The notes beneath the pieces were generated by a model. That model made no database searches. It was given only the letters and a program-made list of their open reading frames with translations, and had not been told where the DNA came from. DNA of 64,000 nucleotides, taken from Effusibacillus consociatus (GTDB lineage: Bacteria; Bacillota; Bacilli; Tumebacillales; Effusibacillaceae). A program made the position numbers and the translations under genes. Below are positions 1 to 8,184 of the stretch, one piece after another; position 1 is the stretch's first letter; each line of letters starts with the position of its first letter. The stretch covers positions 278,839 through 342,838 of the forward strand of contig NZ_JBHSHC010000112.1 of the NCBI RefSeq assembly GCF_042652925.1, read 5' to 3'.

Positions 1-17
1 TCCACTCCTATCATTTT

Positions 18-46
18 CCTGTCCCGATTGGGACGGGGCTTTTTTT
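18..46 (+). terminator. Rho-independent terminator of an upstream gene
   Basis: A GTCCC-GATT-GGGAC hairpin is followed by GGGGC and a run of seven T. It presumably ends a rightward gene lying left of the window. Confidence 0.6.
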
Positions 47-153
47 ATTTATGAAAGGGCTTACATTTTTAGTCGGTCTTTCTGGTTAGACCGCTTCATA
101 AAGATATAGAGAGAACTTGTACTTGTGTGGAAAAGTAACGGGAGGGAGAAAAC

Positions 154-666
154 GTGCTCAATCGAAAGGTATTCCTGCATGCCGTACTGGCTCAGGTTCT
201 GATCTGTTTTTGGATCTTTGTGAAAATTTTCTTCCTGCCCTATCTGATATGGAAACTGCTCGGCACGTCACCGTTGGCTGCGCGGATTGGAGATTTGTCG
301 GTGATTGCAATGGGCACTCTGGCTGCCTTGACAATGGGAGTGATCGGATATTGGCATGCAGCACGGTATCCGGTTGGGAGTTCCCGAGTAGGGTTAGCTC
401 TCTTGTCGATGTTTTTTATCCACGCTCCCTTGTTTCTGTTTTTGATTTATAAATGGATGTTTGGCAGTGCTTGGGATACCTACTGGTCGCTTTATTTGTC
501 GGGATGGCTGTCGATTGTCACGCATCCCATGATCCTGGTCGGGTTTTACGGGGAATGGGTGGATGTGATCGGAACGATCCTCTTATGCGGCTGTTATCTC
601 GCGGGGGTTTGGATGTATTTTGACGAGAGCAAGGACTTTCGGGTCACCCGGATCAAAAGTCGTTGA
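154..666 (+). CDS. Small multi-pass membrane protein, function unknown
   Basis: A 170-residue hydrophobic protein with about four to five membrane segments (roughly residues 8-32, 43-66, 75-100, 110-130 and 135-150) and a short basic C-terminus. The GTG start is supported by GGGAGGGAG six bases upstream. I recognise no family motif or catalytic signature. It stands alone between two terminators, so context gives no clue to its role. A second reading frame over the same DNA (117-452) lacks a ribosome binding site and is a shadow. Confidence 0.7.
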   Translation: MLNRKVFLHAVLAQVLICFWIFVKIFFLPYLIWKLLGTSPLAARIGDLSVIAMGTLAALTMGVIGYWHAARYPVGSSRVGLALLSMFFIHAPLFLFLIYKWMFGSAWDTYWSLYLSGWLSIVTHPMILVGFYGEWVDVIGTILLCGCYLAGVWMYFDESKDFRVTRIKSR

Positions 667-680
667 CTCAAATGATTTGC

Positions 681-712
681 AAAAAGAATCGCCAAGCGCG
701 GTTCTTTTTCTA
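681..712 (+). terminator. Rho-independent terminator
   Basis: AAAAAGAATCGC pairs with GCGGTTCTTTTT (one T-G wobble) around a short loop, ending in a T-rich run. It closes the small membrane protein gene. Confidence 0.7.
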
Positions 713-783
713 TTTTGTTCCGAATGAAAACAGATCTGGGACAAATACTATTTTTAGCAAAATTTTGAAGGAGGAGTGTCCGG

Positions 784-2442
784 TTGGCTGGTAAACCGCT
801 TATTGTGCAAAGCGATTTGACACTTCTTTTGGAAGTGAATGATCCGGCGTTCGAAACTGTTCGGGACAGCATTCTTCCGTTTGCCGAATTGGTAAAAAGT
901 CCTGAGCATGTTCATACATATCGAATCAGTCGAGTGTCTCTCTGGAATGCCTCAACGTCCGGCATCACAGCCGAGCGGATTCTCACCACTCTGCGCACTT
1001 ACAGCCGGTATCCGATTCCGATGCATGTACAAACTTTTATCGTGGAGGAAACGGGTAAATACGGGCGGTTGATTCTTGAAAAAAGAAGAGGAAAAGTGGT
1101 GCTTCGGGGAGACAAGGATCTTTTGCATGAGATCGGTCAATTGCCGGAAATAAAAAGGCTGGTGCCGAAAACGACAAGCGATGGTTTTGCACTAAAAGAA
1201 TCATTACGAGGAGAGATAAAGCGAATTCTGATCAAATTCGGGTACCCGGTGAAGGATCTGGCGGGGTATGTGGGAGGGGGCTCGCTCCCTGTTAAACTGC
1301 GTCAAGCAAACCATGACTCACAAGGCATACTGTTGAGATCTTACCAAGAGGAGGCTGTACGGTCGTTTTTGGCCGGAGGAGATGAGGGGGGATCCGGAGT
1401 GATCGTACTGCCTTGCGGTTCCGGAAAAACAGTGGTTGGACTTGCAGTTATGGCCGCTTTACAGAGAAACACCCTGATTCTCGCTCCAAATGTGGCGGCA
1501 GTCCACCAATGGAAGCGGGAAATTGCTGAAAAGTGTGAAGTTCCTCCAGATTCGGTAGGAGAATACACGTCAGATTGCAAAGAAATAAAGCCGATCACAA
1601 TTACCACCTATCAAATGCTGACCTATACGAAAAACGGCTCATTTCCGCATTTCAAGATTCTCAATAAGGGGAAGTGGGGACTCATCATCTACGATGAAGT
1701 GCACTTGCTGCCTGCACCGGTGTTTCGGCTGACTGCTGACCTCCAGAGCACCCGTCGGCTCGGACTGACCGCTACGTTAGTGCGGGAGGACGGCGCAGAG
1801 ACAGAGGTTTTCTCGATGATTGGCCCCAAAAAATATGACGTGCCGTGGAAACAGCTCGAACGGCAGGGGTGGATTGCCGAAACGGCCTGCTATGAAATTG
1901 GTGTGCCATTTGATGGACCGACTCGGGTTCGTTATCTGTCTTCACCCGATCGGCAAAAGTACCGTGTGGCTGCTGAAAACCCCATGAAATTGCATGTCAT
2001 TCGATCCCTCTTGCGGCTGCATGAAAAAGACCGTGTATTAATCATCGGACAATATGTGGAGCAATTAAAACAGACCGCGAAAGAGTTGAATGCACCTCTG
2101 ATTACGGGACAAACAAGTTCCCGGAAGAGAGAAGCCTTGTACGCTCAGTTCCGCAACGGAACGCTTTCCGTCCTGGTTGTATCGAAAGTGGCAAATATCG
2201 CAATTGATCTGCCGGATGCAAATGTCGCGATTCAGATTTCGGGTGCTTTTGGTTCCCGACAGGAAGAGGCCCAACGGCTGGGGAGGCTGCTGCGGCCAAA
2301 CTCGGACGGGGGCAGATCAAAATTCTATACGCTTGTCACCAAAGAAACCTGCGAACAGGAAAGAGCACTTCATCGGCAGTTGTTCCTGATCGAACAGGGG
2401 TATGAATATAAACTGATGAATGCGGAAGAAATGCTGCAGTAG
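784..2442 (+). CDS. XPB/ERCC3-type DNA repair helicase
   Basis: A 552-residue superfamily 2 helicase of the bacterial XPB type, an ATP-driven 3'-5' DNA translocase. Residues about 4-110 match the small Helicase_C_3 (XPB/Ssl2 N-terminal) domain. Walker A follows as PCGSGKT with Lys215, then the DEVH box at residues 304-307, a TAT motif III near residue 331, and a C-terminal helicase domain ending in a motif VI-like QRLGRLLRP. The TTG start has AAGGAGGAG at the right distance. The next gene starts 15 bp after its stop and carries the same accessory domain, so the two probably act together. The physiological role in bacteria is poorly known; repair is inferred from the family. Confidence 0.85.
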   Translation: MAGKPLIVQSDLTLLLEVNDPAFETVRDSILPFAELVKSPEHVHTYRISRVSLWNASTSGITAERILTTLRTYSRYPIPMHVQTFIVEETGKYGRLILEKRRGKVVLRGDKDLLHEIGQLPEIKRLVPKTTSDGFALKESLRGEIKRILIKFGYPVKDLAGYVGGGSLPVKLRQANHDSQGILLRSYQEEAVRSFLAGGDEGGSGVIVLPCGSGKTVVGLAVMAALQRNTLILAPNVAAVHQWKREIAEKCEVPPDSVGEYTSDCKEIKPITITTYQMLTYTKNGSFPHFKILNKGKWGLIIYDEVHLLPAPVFRLTADLQSTRRLGLTATLVREDGAETEVFSMIGPKKYDVPWKQLERQGWIAETACYEIGVPFDGPTRVRYLSSPDRQKYRVAAENPMKLHVIRSLLRLHEKDRVLIIGQYVEQLKQTAKELNAPLITGQTSSRKREALYAQFRNGTLSVLVVSKVANIAIDLPDANVAIQISGAFGSRQEEAQRLGRLLRPNSDGGRSKFYTLVTKETCEQERALHRQLFLIEQGYEYKLMNAEEMLQ

Positions 2443-2457
2443 AAGGAGTGTGTAGCG

Positions 2458-3855
2458 GTGAGATTAAGCGAATGCTTAAATTCATCTGATATTGATGCAC
2501 TTAGAAAGATCGCCGAAAGGTATGACTTTGACTGTCACCGCAGTTCCAAAAACTCATTGATGCAGACAATCATGGCCCATTTCAATAATCGGAAGTTTAT
2601 CCAAGACAGACTGTTATCGCTGGAAAGCAAAGAGTACAGAGACGCGCTTATGCAGATCGTTATGGACAAGCGACAGTGTTTCTCGCGGGAAGATTTGTCT
2701 GCGATTGCGAAACGGGCTATCGGGAATCAATCCGGGCAGGAAACTCAGTTGATCACGAATTTGCTGCGGGACGGTTGGGTCTATCGTTTAGGCAGTCATG
2801 GCGGAAAAACGGCCTATTTTGTGCCGGAAGATGTCATGAAAACGATGAAAGAGTTTCTGGCTGTTCAATTGCAAAGTCAGGTGGAAACGATCAGCGGACC
2901 GCCTCTGGTGTATAGGGACGACCAATTTGCTATCGTTCGGGATGCTGTGCAGTTTATTTCGTTTGTGAAGAATCATGATGTGAAAATAACGCAAAACGGA
3001 GTGATCTTTAAGCGACAGCTTCTACAGCTGCTGGACAGTTTTGAAATAAAGGAAGAACCGGTTACAGGAGGGTGGAGGTTCGGATATGGCCGCCGATTTT
3101 TTGATTATCCGGACAGGTTTGCCTTATTTTATGACTGTTTGTACAGTCGCGGAATTATTGAGGAACAAGAAGCGGGCATTCTTGCAGTAACCGACAAAAC
3201 GGAGGAGTGGTTAGAAAAACCCGATAAAAACAAACTCCTCGATTTGGTGAACTTTTGGCGGCTGTTATACAGGCGTCCTATTCCGCGACTATCGTTTGCT
3301 CTTAACACCATGGCACGCGCCGTTTGCAAAAAATGGACGCTTGTGGAATCAGTGAATCAATTGCTGTCACCCTATGTAGGCGACTATTACTATGACAACC
3401 AGGTGCAAGTGATGGAAAAGCGCATCTATCAAATGATGGTCAACCTCGGATTGCTTTGTTACGGCAAACTGGTCGATGGACGAGCAGTGATGAGGTTATC
3501 GGATCTCGGACGCGAACTGTTATTGGAAGAAACGGCGGATGAGGCAAAGGAAACTCTCCTGCCGGAAACTACGCCGTTGATTATTCAGCCTAATTTTGAT
3601 CTTCTGCTGCCGGCGGCCGAAGCCGGTCGTCTCGATTGGGAACTGAGCCAGTTTACGGATTTGATTCGGGCTGACATGATGCGCGTCTATCGGATAACCA
3701 AATCGAGTATCTCCCGTGGGTTGCAAAAGGGATGGTCTTATCAACGGATCATTGGTTTTCTGGATCAACATTCAGGCTCCCTGCTTCCGGTGAATGTGAA
3801 ACGGATGATTGAGCGGTGGTGTCAGAATGCAAGTGGAATATTGCTGAATCGGTAA
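2458..3855 (+). CDS. Helicase-associated protein with C-terminal XPB-type domain
   Basis: A 465-residue protein with no ATPase motifs. Its last third (about residues 365-460) has the Helicase_C_3 pattern: a hydrophobic strand (PLIIQPNFDLLL), the Y-x-I-T-x-x-S motif (YRITKSSISRGL) and a terminal LPVNVKRMIERW. The N-terminal part looks like a helical winged-helix protein. GTG start with AAGGAG upstream. It is operonic with the XPB-like helicase; such pairs are known in other Gram-positives, where the partner is annotated only as helicase-associated. I infer a DNA-binding or regulatory subunit. Confidence 0.75.
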   Translation: MRLSECLNSSDIDALRKIAERYDFDCHRSSKNSLMQTIMAHFNNRKFIQDRLLSLESKEYRDALMQIVMDKRQCFSREDLSAIAKRAIGNQSGQETQLITNLLRDGWVYRLGSHGGKTAYFVPEDVMKTMKEFLAVQLQSQVETISGPPLVYRDDQFAIVRDAVQFISFVKNHDVKITQNGVIFKRQLLQLLDSFEIKEEPVTGGWRFGYGRRFFDYPDRFALFYDCLYSRGIIEEQEAGILAVTDKTEEWLEKPDKNKLLDLVNFWRLLYRRPIPRLSFALNTMARAVCKKWTLVESVNQLLSPYVGDYYYDNQVQVMEKRIYQMMVNLGLLCYGKLVDGRAVMRLSDLGRELLLEETADEAKETLLPETTPLIIQPNFDLLLPAAEAGRLDWELSQFTDLIRADMMRVYRITKSSISRGLQKGWSYQRIIGFLDQHSGSLLPVNVKRMIERWCQNASGILLNR

Positions 3856-3871
3856 GAAGCAAAATTGGGAA

Positions 3872-3916
3872 AGACGAAACAGACCGGACACAGTTCTGGG
3901 GTTGTTTCGTCTTTTT
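3872..3916 (+). terminator. Rho-independent terminator of the helicase operon
   Basis: AGACGAAACA (3872-3881) pairs perfectly with TGTTTCGTCT (3903-3912), followed by T-rich sequence. The rest of the 309-base gap up to 4164 is AT-rich. It contains a TATAAT at 4064-4069 without a convincing -35 box and no supported gene. Confidence 0.8.
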
Positions 3917-4164
3917 CCTTTTGTTCCCGTCTATTCATAGGGAAAGTCCATCTAGTAGAATAAAATCATACCGCACAAAAAAATATCGATTTTCGACATA
4001 AAGATTGAAAATTCAACAAAATTTTGTACCTGAAAAAAAGGAAAACATCCGTGTCTTGCCGAATATAATATTTCAAAGAATCTTCACAATTCGGCGGACA
4101 ATCTGATAGGATTTTTGGTTGCTGTCTTTTCTCTCAGGTATAAATCGCAAAGGAGGGAACGGCG

Positions 4165-4710
4165 GTGGGTGAAGTTATCAACGGTGCGGAAAAAAAGTAT
4201 TTTATTAAATGGTTCTTAGAAAAATACGAACTGCAGAACAGGGAAGCTGAGTGGCTTTTGCAGTATTTGGCCTCGAATGATCACATTCTTGAGAGGGTCC
4301 ATTTTATTGACAATTTTAAGAACTTGCCAAAGACGATCCTGATGTCAACCAAATGTGTCCAGATGACGCCGTTCAAGTTCTACAAAAACAGACGGGTTAC
4401 CTCTGACGTAGAGAAAGCGTTTCTTGACATTCATAACAATCCTCATGAAGATATTTATATAGGTCTTTTCTTTAAGGATAGAAGTGTTTCTCCTGAGTAT
4501 GCAGCCGTTTTGGAGACCAATCCGCAAGAAGACTCAAAGGACGCGGATGCGTTGGTGAGTCTTCAAGCTGAGATGATTCTGGATCTGGCCGTCAAGAACT
4601 ATCGTCTTTCCAAGATCTATCAAGAAATCGATCACGCGTTGGATGCGGGTGACAGACAACGGTTTCAGGAATTGACATCGAAATTGAAAGAGCTGATAGA
4701 ACTGGGCTAA
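4165..4710 (+). CDS. ypiB: YpiB-like UPF0302 protein with IDEAL domain
   Basis: A 181-residue homologue of B. subtilis YpiB. The N-terminal UPF0302 domain (about residues 8-110) is followed by a linker and a C-terminal IDEAL-type helix pair (about 140-178, core LAVKNYRLSKIYQEID). GTG start with AGGAGGG eight bases upstream. In B. subtilis ypiB also lies directly upstream of ypiF and qcrABC, and the order is kept here. A role linked to assembly or quality control of the cytochrome complex has been inferred from synteny; the biochemical function is not established. Confidence 0.85.
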   Translation: MGEVINGAEKKYFIKWFLEKYELQNREAEWLLQYLASNDHILERVHFIDNFKNLPKTILMSTKCVQMTPFKFYKNRRVTSDVEKAFLDIHNNPHEDIYIGLFFKDRSVSPEYAAVLETNPQEDSKDADALVSLQAEMILDLAVKNYRLSKIYQEIDHALDAGDRQRFQELTSKLKELIELG

Positions 4711-4726
4711 TCCCGGTTTTTTTTTT
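4701..4726 (+). terminator. Rho-independent terminator overlapping the ypiB stop
   Basis: ACTGGG-CTAAT-CCCGGT followed by ten T. The TAA stop of ypiB lies in the loop. Confidence 0.7.
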
Positions 4727-4778
4727 TGCAAGGAAACTTTTCTGCTATACTGAAAACAAAAAACGGTGGGACATGCCA

Positions 4779-5240
4779 ATGAGATTAGTTGAATTATCAG
4801 TAGAGAAATTTGAAGAAATAAGGCCTTACGTGGATACGTTGATTCTTCCCGTTTGCAGCATTGGCGGGAAGGAGGAAGGAAAATCTTTTGCCGGGGACTT
4901 GATCCTGATCCGACAAATTGCCTCTCGAATCGATAATCAACTATCCGGAAGAGTGTTCTTGCTTCCGGAGGCTGTACATACAAACCTGAGTGGTGAACCT
5001 GCGAATATGCCCGAACAGATTTTGGCGGATTACCTTTTTCACCTGCTCCTGCCATTCAAGGAAATTGGATTTGATAAGGCGGTTCTCCTGCACGCGGCGG
5101 GTACACCAGGTCAGCCGCTAGCTGAAGCTTCGTGCAAATTGACACAAGAAGGGTTTAAAGTATCGGTGATTCGGGCAAATTTAGAGGAATCTGATCTTGA
5201 CGATTCGGTTCGACAAATTATACAGCTTTGGAACTCGTAA
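4779..5240 (+). CDS. ypiF: YpiF-like DUF2487 protein
   Basis: A 153-residue protein matching B. subtilis YpiF (DUF2487), with the recurring YVDTLILPVCSIG segment near the N-terminus. Two ATG codons lie six bases apart. GGTGGG at 4765-4770 is two bases from the first and eight from the second, so I chose 4779. It sits between ypiB and qcrA as in B. subtilis. Function unknown; the conserved position suggests a link to the bc complex. Confidence 0.8.
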   Translation: MRLVELSVEKFEEIRPYVDTLILPVCSIGGKEEGKSFAGDLILIRQIASRIDNQLSGRVFLLPEAVHTNLSGEPANMPEQILADYLFHLLLPFKEIGFDKAVLLHAAGTPGQPLAEASCKLTQEGFKVSVIRANLEESDLDDSVRQIIQLWNS

Positions 5241-5360
5241 AAATAACATTTTTGTGAACAAATACGGTTTATTATGACGGCGTTTTCAAAAATTGGGTAT
5301 ACTTCAAGTAACAATGAGTTAGGGTAGGCAATGCCCTTGGGAAAATTAGCACAAGTTGGC

Positions 5361-5389
5361 TTGACACGCTATAGGGCAGGCTGTAAGAT
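5361..5389 (+). promoter_or_regulatory. Probable SigA promoter of qcrABC
   Basis: A perfect TTGACA (5361-5366) is followed after 17 bases by TAAGAT (5384-5389, four of six consensus), 84 bases upstream of the qcrA start. A TTGTGAA half-site resembling half a Rex operator lies further up (about 5251) but has no matching second half. Confidence 0.6.
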
Positions 5390-5473
5390 GGATACGTACA
5401 TTTCGGGGTGTCGAAACGACTCGAAACTCAAATGATCGATTTTTTTTGTCCAAAGGCAGGGAGGTTTGCAGGA

Positions 5474-6013
5474 ATGAGTGATGAGAGAAAAGACAAAGAC
5501 GGCCTTTCCCGCCGCCAATTTTTGACATATGCATTAGGCGGCACAGGTGCATTCATGGCGGCAGCCATTGGAGCTCCGTTGATTCCATTTACTGCTGACC
5601 CGTTGAGAAAAGCGGGAGCGGCAAGTTTTGTCGAGGTCGGCAAAGAATCGGATTTCTCAACCGATCTTCCCAAGAAGGTTGAATTTGAGGTTGAGAAAAA
5701 AGATGGCTGGTATGAATCTAAAGTAAAACTTAGCGCGTGGATTATCAAGAAAGAGAACGGCGGCTGGCTTGCGATGTCTTCAATCTGTACCCATTTGGGA
5801 TGTCAGGTGAACGGTTCGACTGATGCTTCCGGAAAGTCCGTGCCTTCCAAAGATGGCGAGTGGTTCTTCAAATGTCCGTGCCACGACTCTCTGTTTGACA
5901 AGTACGGTGTTCCGAAACCGGGCGTACCTGCAACTCGTCCGTTAGATGAGTTCAAGGTGGATATCCGGGACGGGAAAGTATTCCTTGGGCCGAAGAGTCA
6001 AAGAAAAGCATAG
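5474..6013 (+). CDS. qcrA: Menaquinol:cytochrome c reductase Rieske subunit
   Basis: The 2Fe-2S subunit of the bc complex, 179 residues. A twin-arginine signal (SRRQFL at residues 12-17) precedes one hydrophobic anchor, as expected for a Tat-exported Rieske protein. The cluster ligands are visible: Cys105-Thr-His107 with Cys110 (CTHLGC) and Cys134-Pro-Cys136-His137 (CPCH). An upstream in-frame GTG at 5408 exists, but AGGGAGGT at 5458-5465 places the start at 5474, which also gives a normal Tat signal length. First gene of qcrABC. Confidence 0.95.
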   Translation: MSDERKDKDGLSRRQFLTYALGGTGAFMAAAIGAPLIPFTADPLRKAGAASFVEVGKESDFSTDLPKKVEFEVEKKDGWYESKVKLSAWIIKKENGGWLAMSSICTHLGCQVNGSTDASGKSVPSKDGEWFFKCPCHDSLFDKYGVPKPGVPATRPLDEFKVDIRDGKVFLGPKSQRKA

Positions 6014-6033
6014 GAACAGGAGGGGTCTGGTAG

Positions 6034-6705
6034 ATGTTAAAAAAGACATATGATTGGATCGATGAACGATTGGGCGTGACCCCGATTTGGCGTGACATTG
6101 CAGATCATGAGGTCCCGGCGCACGTCAATCCGGCAAATAAGATGTCCGCATTTATCTATTGTTTTGGTGGTTTAACGTTCTTAATCATTACTACTCAAAT
6201 CATTTCCGGGATGTTCCTGGCAATGTACTACGTACCCGATATTATTAACGCTTATAAGTCCGTGAAGTACATAACGGATGAAGTGATGTTAGGAAATATT
6301 GTGCGGGGGATGCACTTCTGGGGTGCGAGTCTGGTCATCATTATGATGTTCTTGCATATGCTCCGCGTGTTCTTCACCGGTTCTTACAAAGCTCCACGCG
6401 AATTGAACTGGGTAGTGGGTGTTCTGATTTTCCTGGTTGTTATGGGCTTCGGTTTTACCGGATACCTTCTGCCTTGGGACCAAAAAGCTTACTGGGCAAC
6501 TGCGGTAGGTGCTCAAATTGCTGAAACCGTCCCCTTCTTGGGACCGTACATCAAAACCCTGCTGGTTGGGGGACCGGATCTCGGTGCCATTACATTGACA
6601 AGATTCTTTGCAATTCATGTGTTTTTCTTGCCTGCAGCCCTCCTCGTCTTATTGGGATTGCACTTCTTTATGATCCGAAAGCAAGGGATTTCGGGTCCGC
6701 TATAA
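6034..6705 (+). CDS. qcrB: Menaquinol:cytochrome c reductase cytochrome b subunit
   Basis: A 223-residue b6-type cytochrome b with four membrane helices. The two haem-ligand pairs have the cytochrome b6 spacing: His94/His108 (13 between) and His195/His210 (14 between). It forms the quinol-oxidising core together with the subunit IV domain of QcrC. It lies 20 bp after qcrA with a clear AGGAGG-type site. Length and motifs are normal for the Bacillus-type complex. Confidence 0.95.
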   Translation: MLKKTYDWIDERLGVTPIWRDIADHEVPAHVNPANKMSAFIYCFGGLTFLIITTQIISGMFLAMYYVPDIINAYKSVKYITDEVMLGNIVRGMHFWGASLVIIMMFLHMLRVFFTGSYKAPRELNWVVGVLIFLVVMGFGFTGYLLPWDQKAYWATAVGAQIAETVPFLGPYIKTLLVGGPDLGAITLTRFFAIHVFFLPAALLVLLGLHFFMIRKQGISGPL

Positions 6706-6742
6706 GATTTCCCCAGACAAATGAAAAGGAGGATGCTGTTGA

Positions 6743-7492
6743 ATGGCTGGTCATGATAAAGAACGAATTCCGGGCGTTCCTCGTTACCGTCGCCCAAAAG
6801 ATTTGCCAAATGATGGTACGGAACCGTTTTTTCCTAACTTTTTGTTAAAAGAATGGATCGTAGGATCGGTTGTGCTTGTTGCTTTTATTGTATGGGTAGT
6901 GTTTAACCCTGTTGAATTGTCGTCCGTTGCGGACCCATCCGACACTTCTTTTATCCCTGTGCCTGACTGGTACTTCCTGTTCCTGTATCAGCTCTTGAAG
7001 TATGTTCCTGGGAATTACGTGTGGTTGGGAACCGTGGTGATCCCGGGGATTGCCACGACGCTCTTGCTCTTGGCTCCCTGGCTGGATCGCCGTAAAACGC
7101 GTGCTCCATTCAAGCGTCCAATCGCTACCTGGTCGATGATGATTGCGTTGTTCTTTATGGCTTGGCTTACATATGAAGCGGAAGCCCAACACGAAGCCGC
7201 ACTGGCGAAAAACCCGCCGAAGAAAAAAGTGGAACTTCCGAAAGATACCGCTATTGTCGATCAATCGGATCCGGCAGCGAAAACTTTTGGTCAAACTTGT
7301 GCAAGCTGTCACGGAGTCGACTTGAAAGGTCAAGTTGGTCCGGCATTGCTTGGGGTTGGTAACAAGTATACTCCGGAGCAAATTCAAGAAATCATCAAAA
7401 ATGGTAAGCCGCCTGCAATGCCTGCCGGTTTTTTACAGGGTGAAGACGCGAAGAAAGTCGCTGAATGGCTCTCAAAACAAAAGCAGAAGTAA
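6743..7492 (+). CDS. qcrC: Menaquinol:cytochrome c reductase, subunit IV-cytochrome c fusion
   Basis: A 249-residue fusion typical of Bacilli. Residues about 35-150 correspond to cytochrome b6f subunit IV with three membrane helices and the quinol-site PDWY motif (PVPDWYFLF). After a Lys/Pro-rich linker comes a class I cytochrome c domain with the haem site Cys186-x-x-Cys189-His190 and a likely Met ligand in PPAMPAG. It passes electrons from quinol to a cytochrome oxidase. Last gene of the operon; a strong terminator follows. Confidence 0.95.
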   Translation: MAGHDKERIPGVPRYRRPKDLPNDGTEPFFPNFLLKEWIVGSVVLVAFIVWVVFNPVELSSVADPSDTSFIPVPDWYFLFLYQLLKYVPGNYVWLGTVVIPGIATTLLLLAPWLDRRKTRAPFKRPIATWSMMIALFFMAWLTYEAEAQHEAALAKNPPKKKVELPKDTAIVDQSDPAAKTFGQTCASCHGVDLKGQVGPALLGVGNKYTPEQIQEIIKNGKPPAMPAGFLQGEDAKKVAEWLSKQKQK

Positions 7493-7496
7493 TGAC

Positions 7497-7522
7497 AAAA
7501 CTGGCCGATTGGCCAGTTTTCT
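7497..7522 (+). terminator. Rho-independent terminator after qcrABC
   Basis: AAAACTGGCC-GATT-GGCCAGTTTT, a perfect ten-base stem, begins a few bases after the qcrC stop. Confidence 0.85.
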
Positions 7523-7569
7523 TGTTTGTGCTAGTATTGTGGGGGCGGTAAATGCGAGGAGGGACAATA

Positions 7570-8175
7570 TTGTTTGATCTGCAGAAACTGAGATTTTTCT
7601 TGGTACAAAGAAGTGTTCTCCGGATCTTGTTCTGGGTGAATCTGTTAGGAACGATTTACGGGTACTATTGGTATAAAAATCAGCTGTTGGAAAGTCCTTC
7701 GGTATTGCTGCCATTTGTTCCGGATTCACCGACAGCATCCTTGTTTTTTACCATTACCGTGTTGTTGTGGTTGTATGGAAAATCGTCACCGCTTATTGAA
7801 ATGATGGCTGTCATGACCTCTTTTAAATACGGGGTTTGGTGTGTAGTCGTGCTGGTGATGTACGGTATTGATGACGGATCCATTTCACCGGCCAATCTGA
7901 TGCTGATTTTCTCCCATGCCGGGATGGCTGTTGAAGTCCTGCTCTATAATTTTGCCTACCGATTCGGGACTAAACATATTTGGGTGGGAGCTTTATGGTT
8001 GGCAGTGAATGATTTTTTTGATTATGTTTTCGGTGTTCATCCTTATCTTCAAGACGACCGGTTTCTGACACTGGTTGCGTTGTTTACCATAGCCCTCAGC
8101 TTGTTCACGATCTTTTTAACTTATTGGCTCAGGAAAGAAGGCGTTGAGGCAGAAAAACACACTAGGATTGCCTAG
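7570..8175 (+). CDS. ypjA: YpjA-like DUF1405 membrane protein
   Basis: A 201-residue protein with about six membrane segments that matches B. subtilis YpjA (DUF1405), with the family-like FWVNLLGTIYGYYWY near the N-terminus. An in-frame ATG exists at 7552, but GAGGAGGGA at 7556-7564 sits correctly for the TTG at 7570 and overlaps the former, so I prefer TTG. It follows qcrC as in B. subtilis; the downstream neighbour there, ypjB, is absent. Function unknown. Confidence 0.8.
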   Translation: MFDLQKLRFFLVQRSVLRILFWVNLLGTIYGYYWYKNQLLESPSVLLPFVPDSPTASLFFTITVLLWLYGKSSPLIEMMAVMTSFKYGVWCVVVLVMYGIDDGSISPANLMLIFSHAGMAVEVLLYNFAYRFGTKHIWVGALWLAVNDFFDYVFGVHPYLQDDRFLTLVALFTIALSLFTIFLTYWLRKEGVEAEKHTRIA

Positions 8176-8184
8176 TGTGTTTTT
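8153..8184. terminator. Bidirectional terminator shared by ypjA and the YitT gene
   Basis: A perfect 14-base stem, AAAAACACACTAGG and CCTAGTGTGTTTTT around ATTG. It has A-runs on one side and T-runs on the other, so it works in both directions. Both flanking stop codons lie inside it. Confidence 0.9.

Noticed and set aside
117..452. A 111-residue frame overlapping the first membrane protein gene
   Set aside because: No ribosome binding site and no membrane or domain pattern, while the overlapping frame from 154 has both a good site and consistent hydrophobic helices.
5250..5300. Rex operator upstream of qcrABC
   Set aside because: Only a TTGTGAA half-site is present. The matching TTCACAA at the right spacing is absent.
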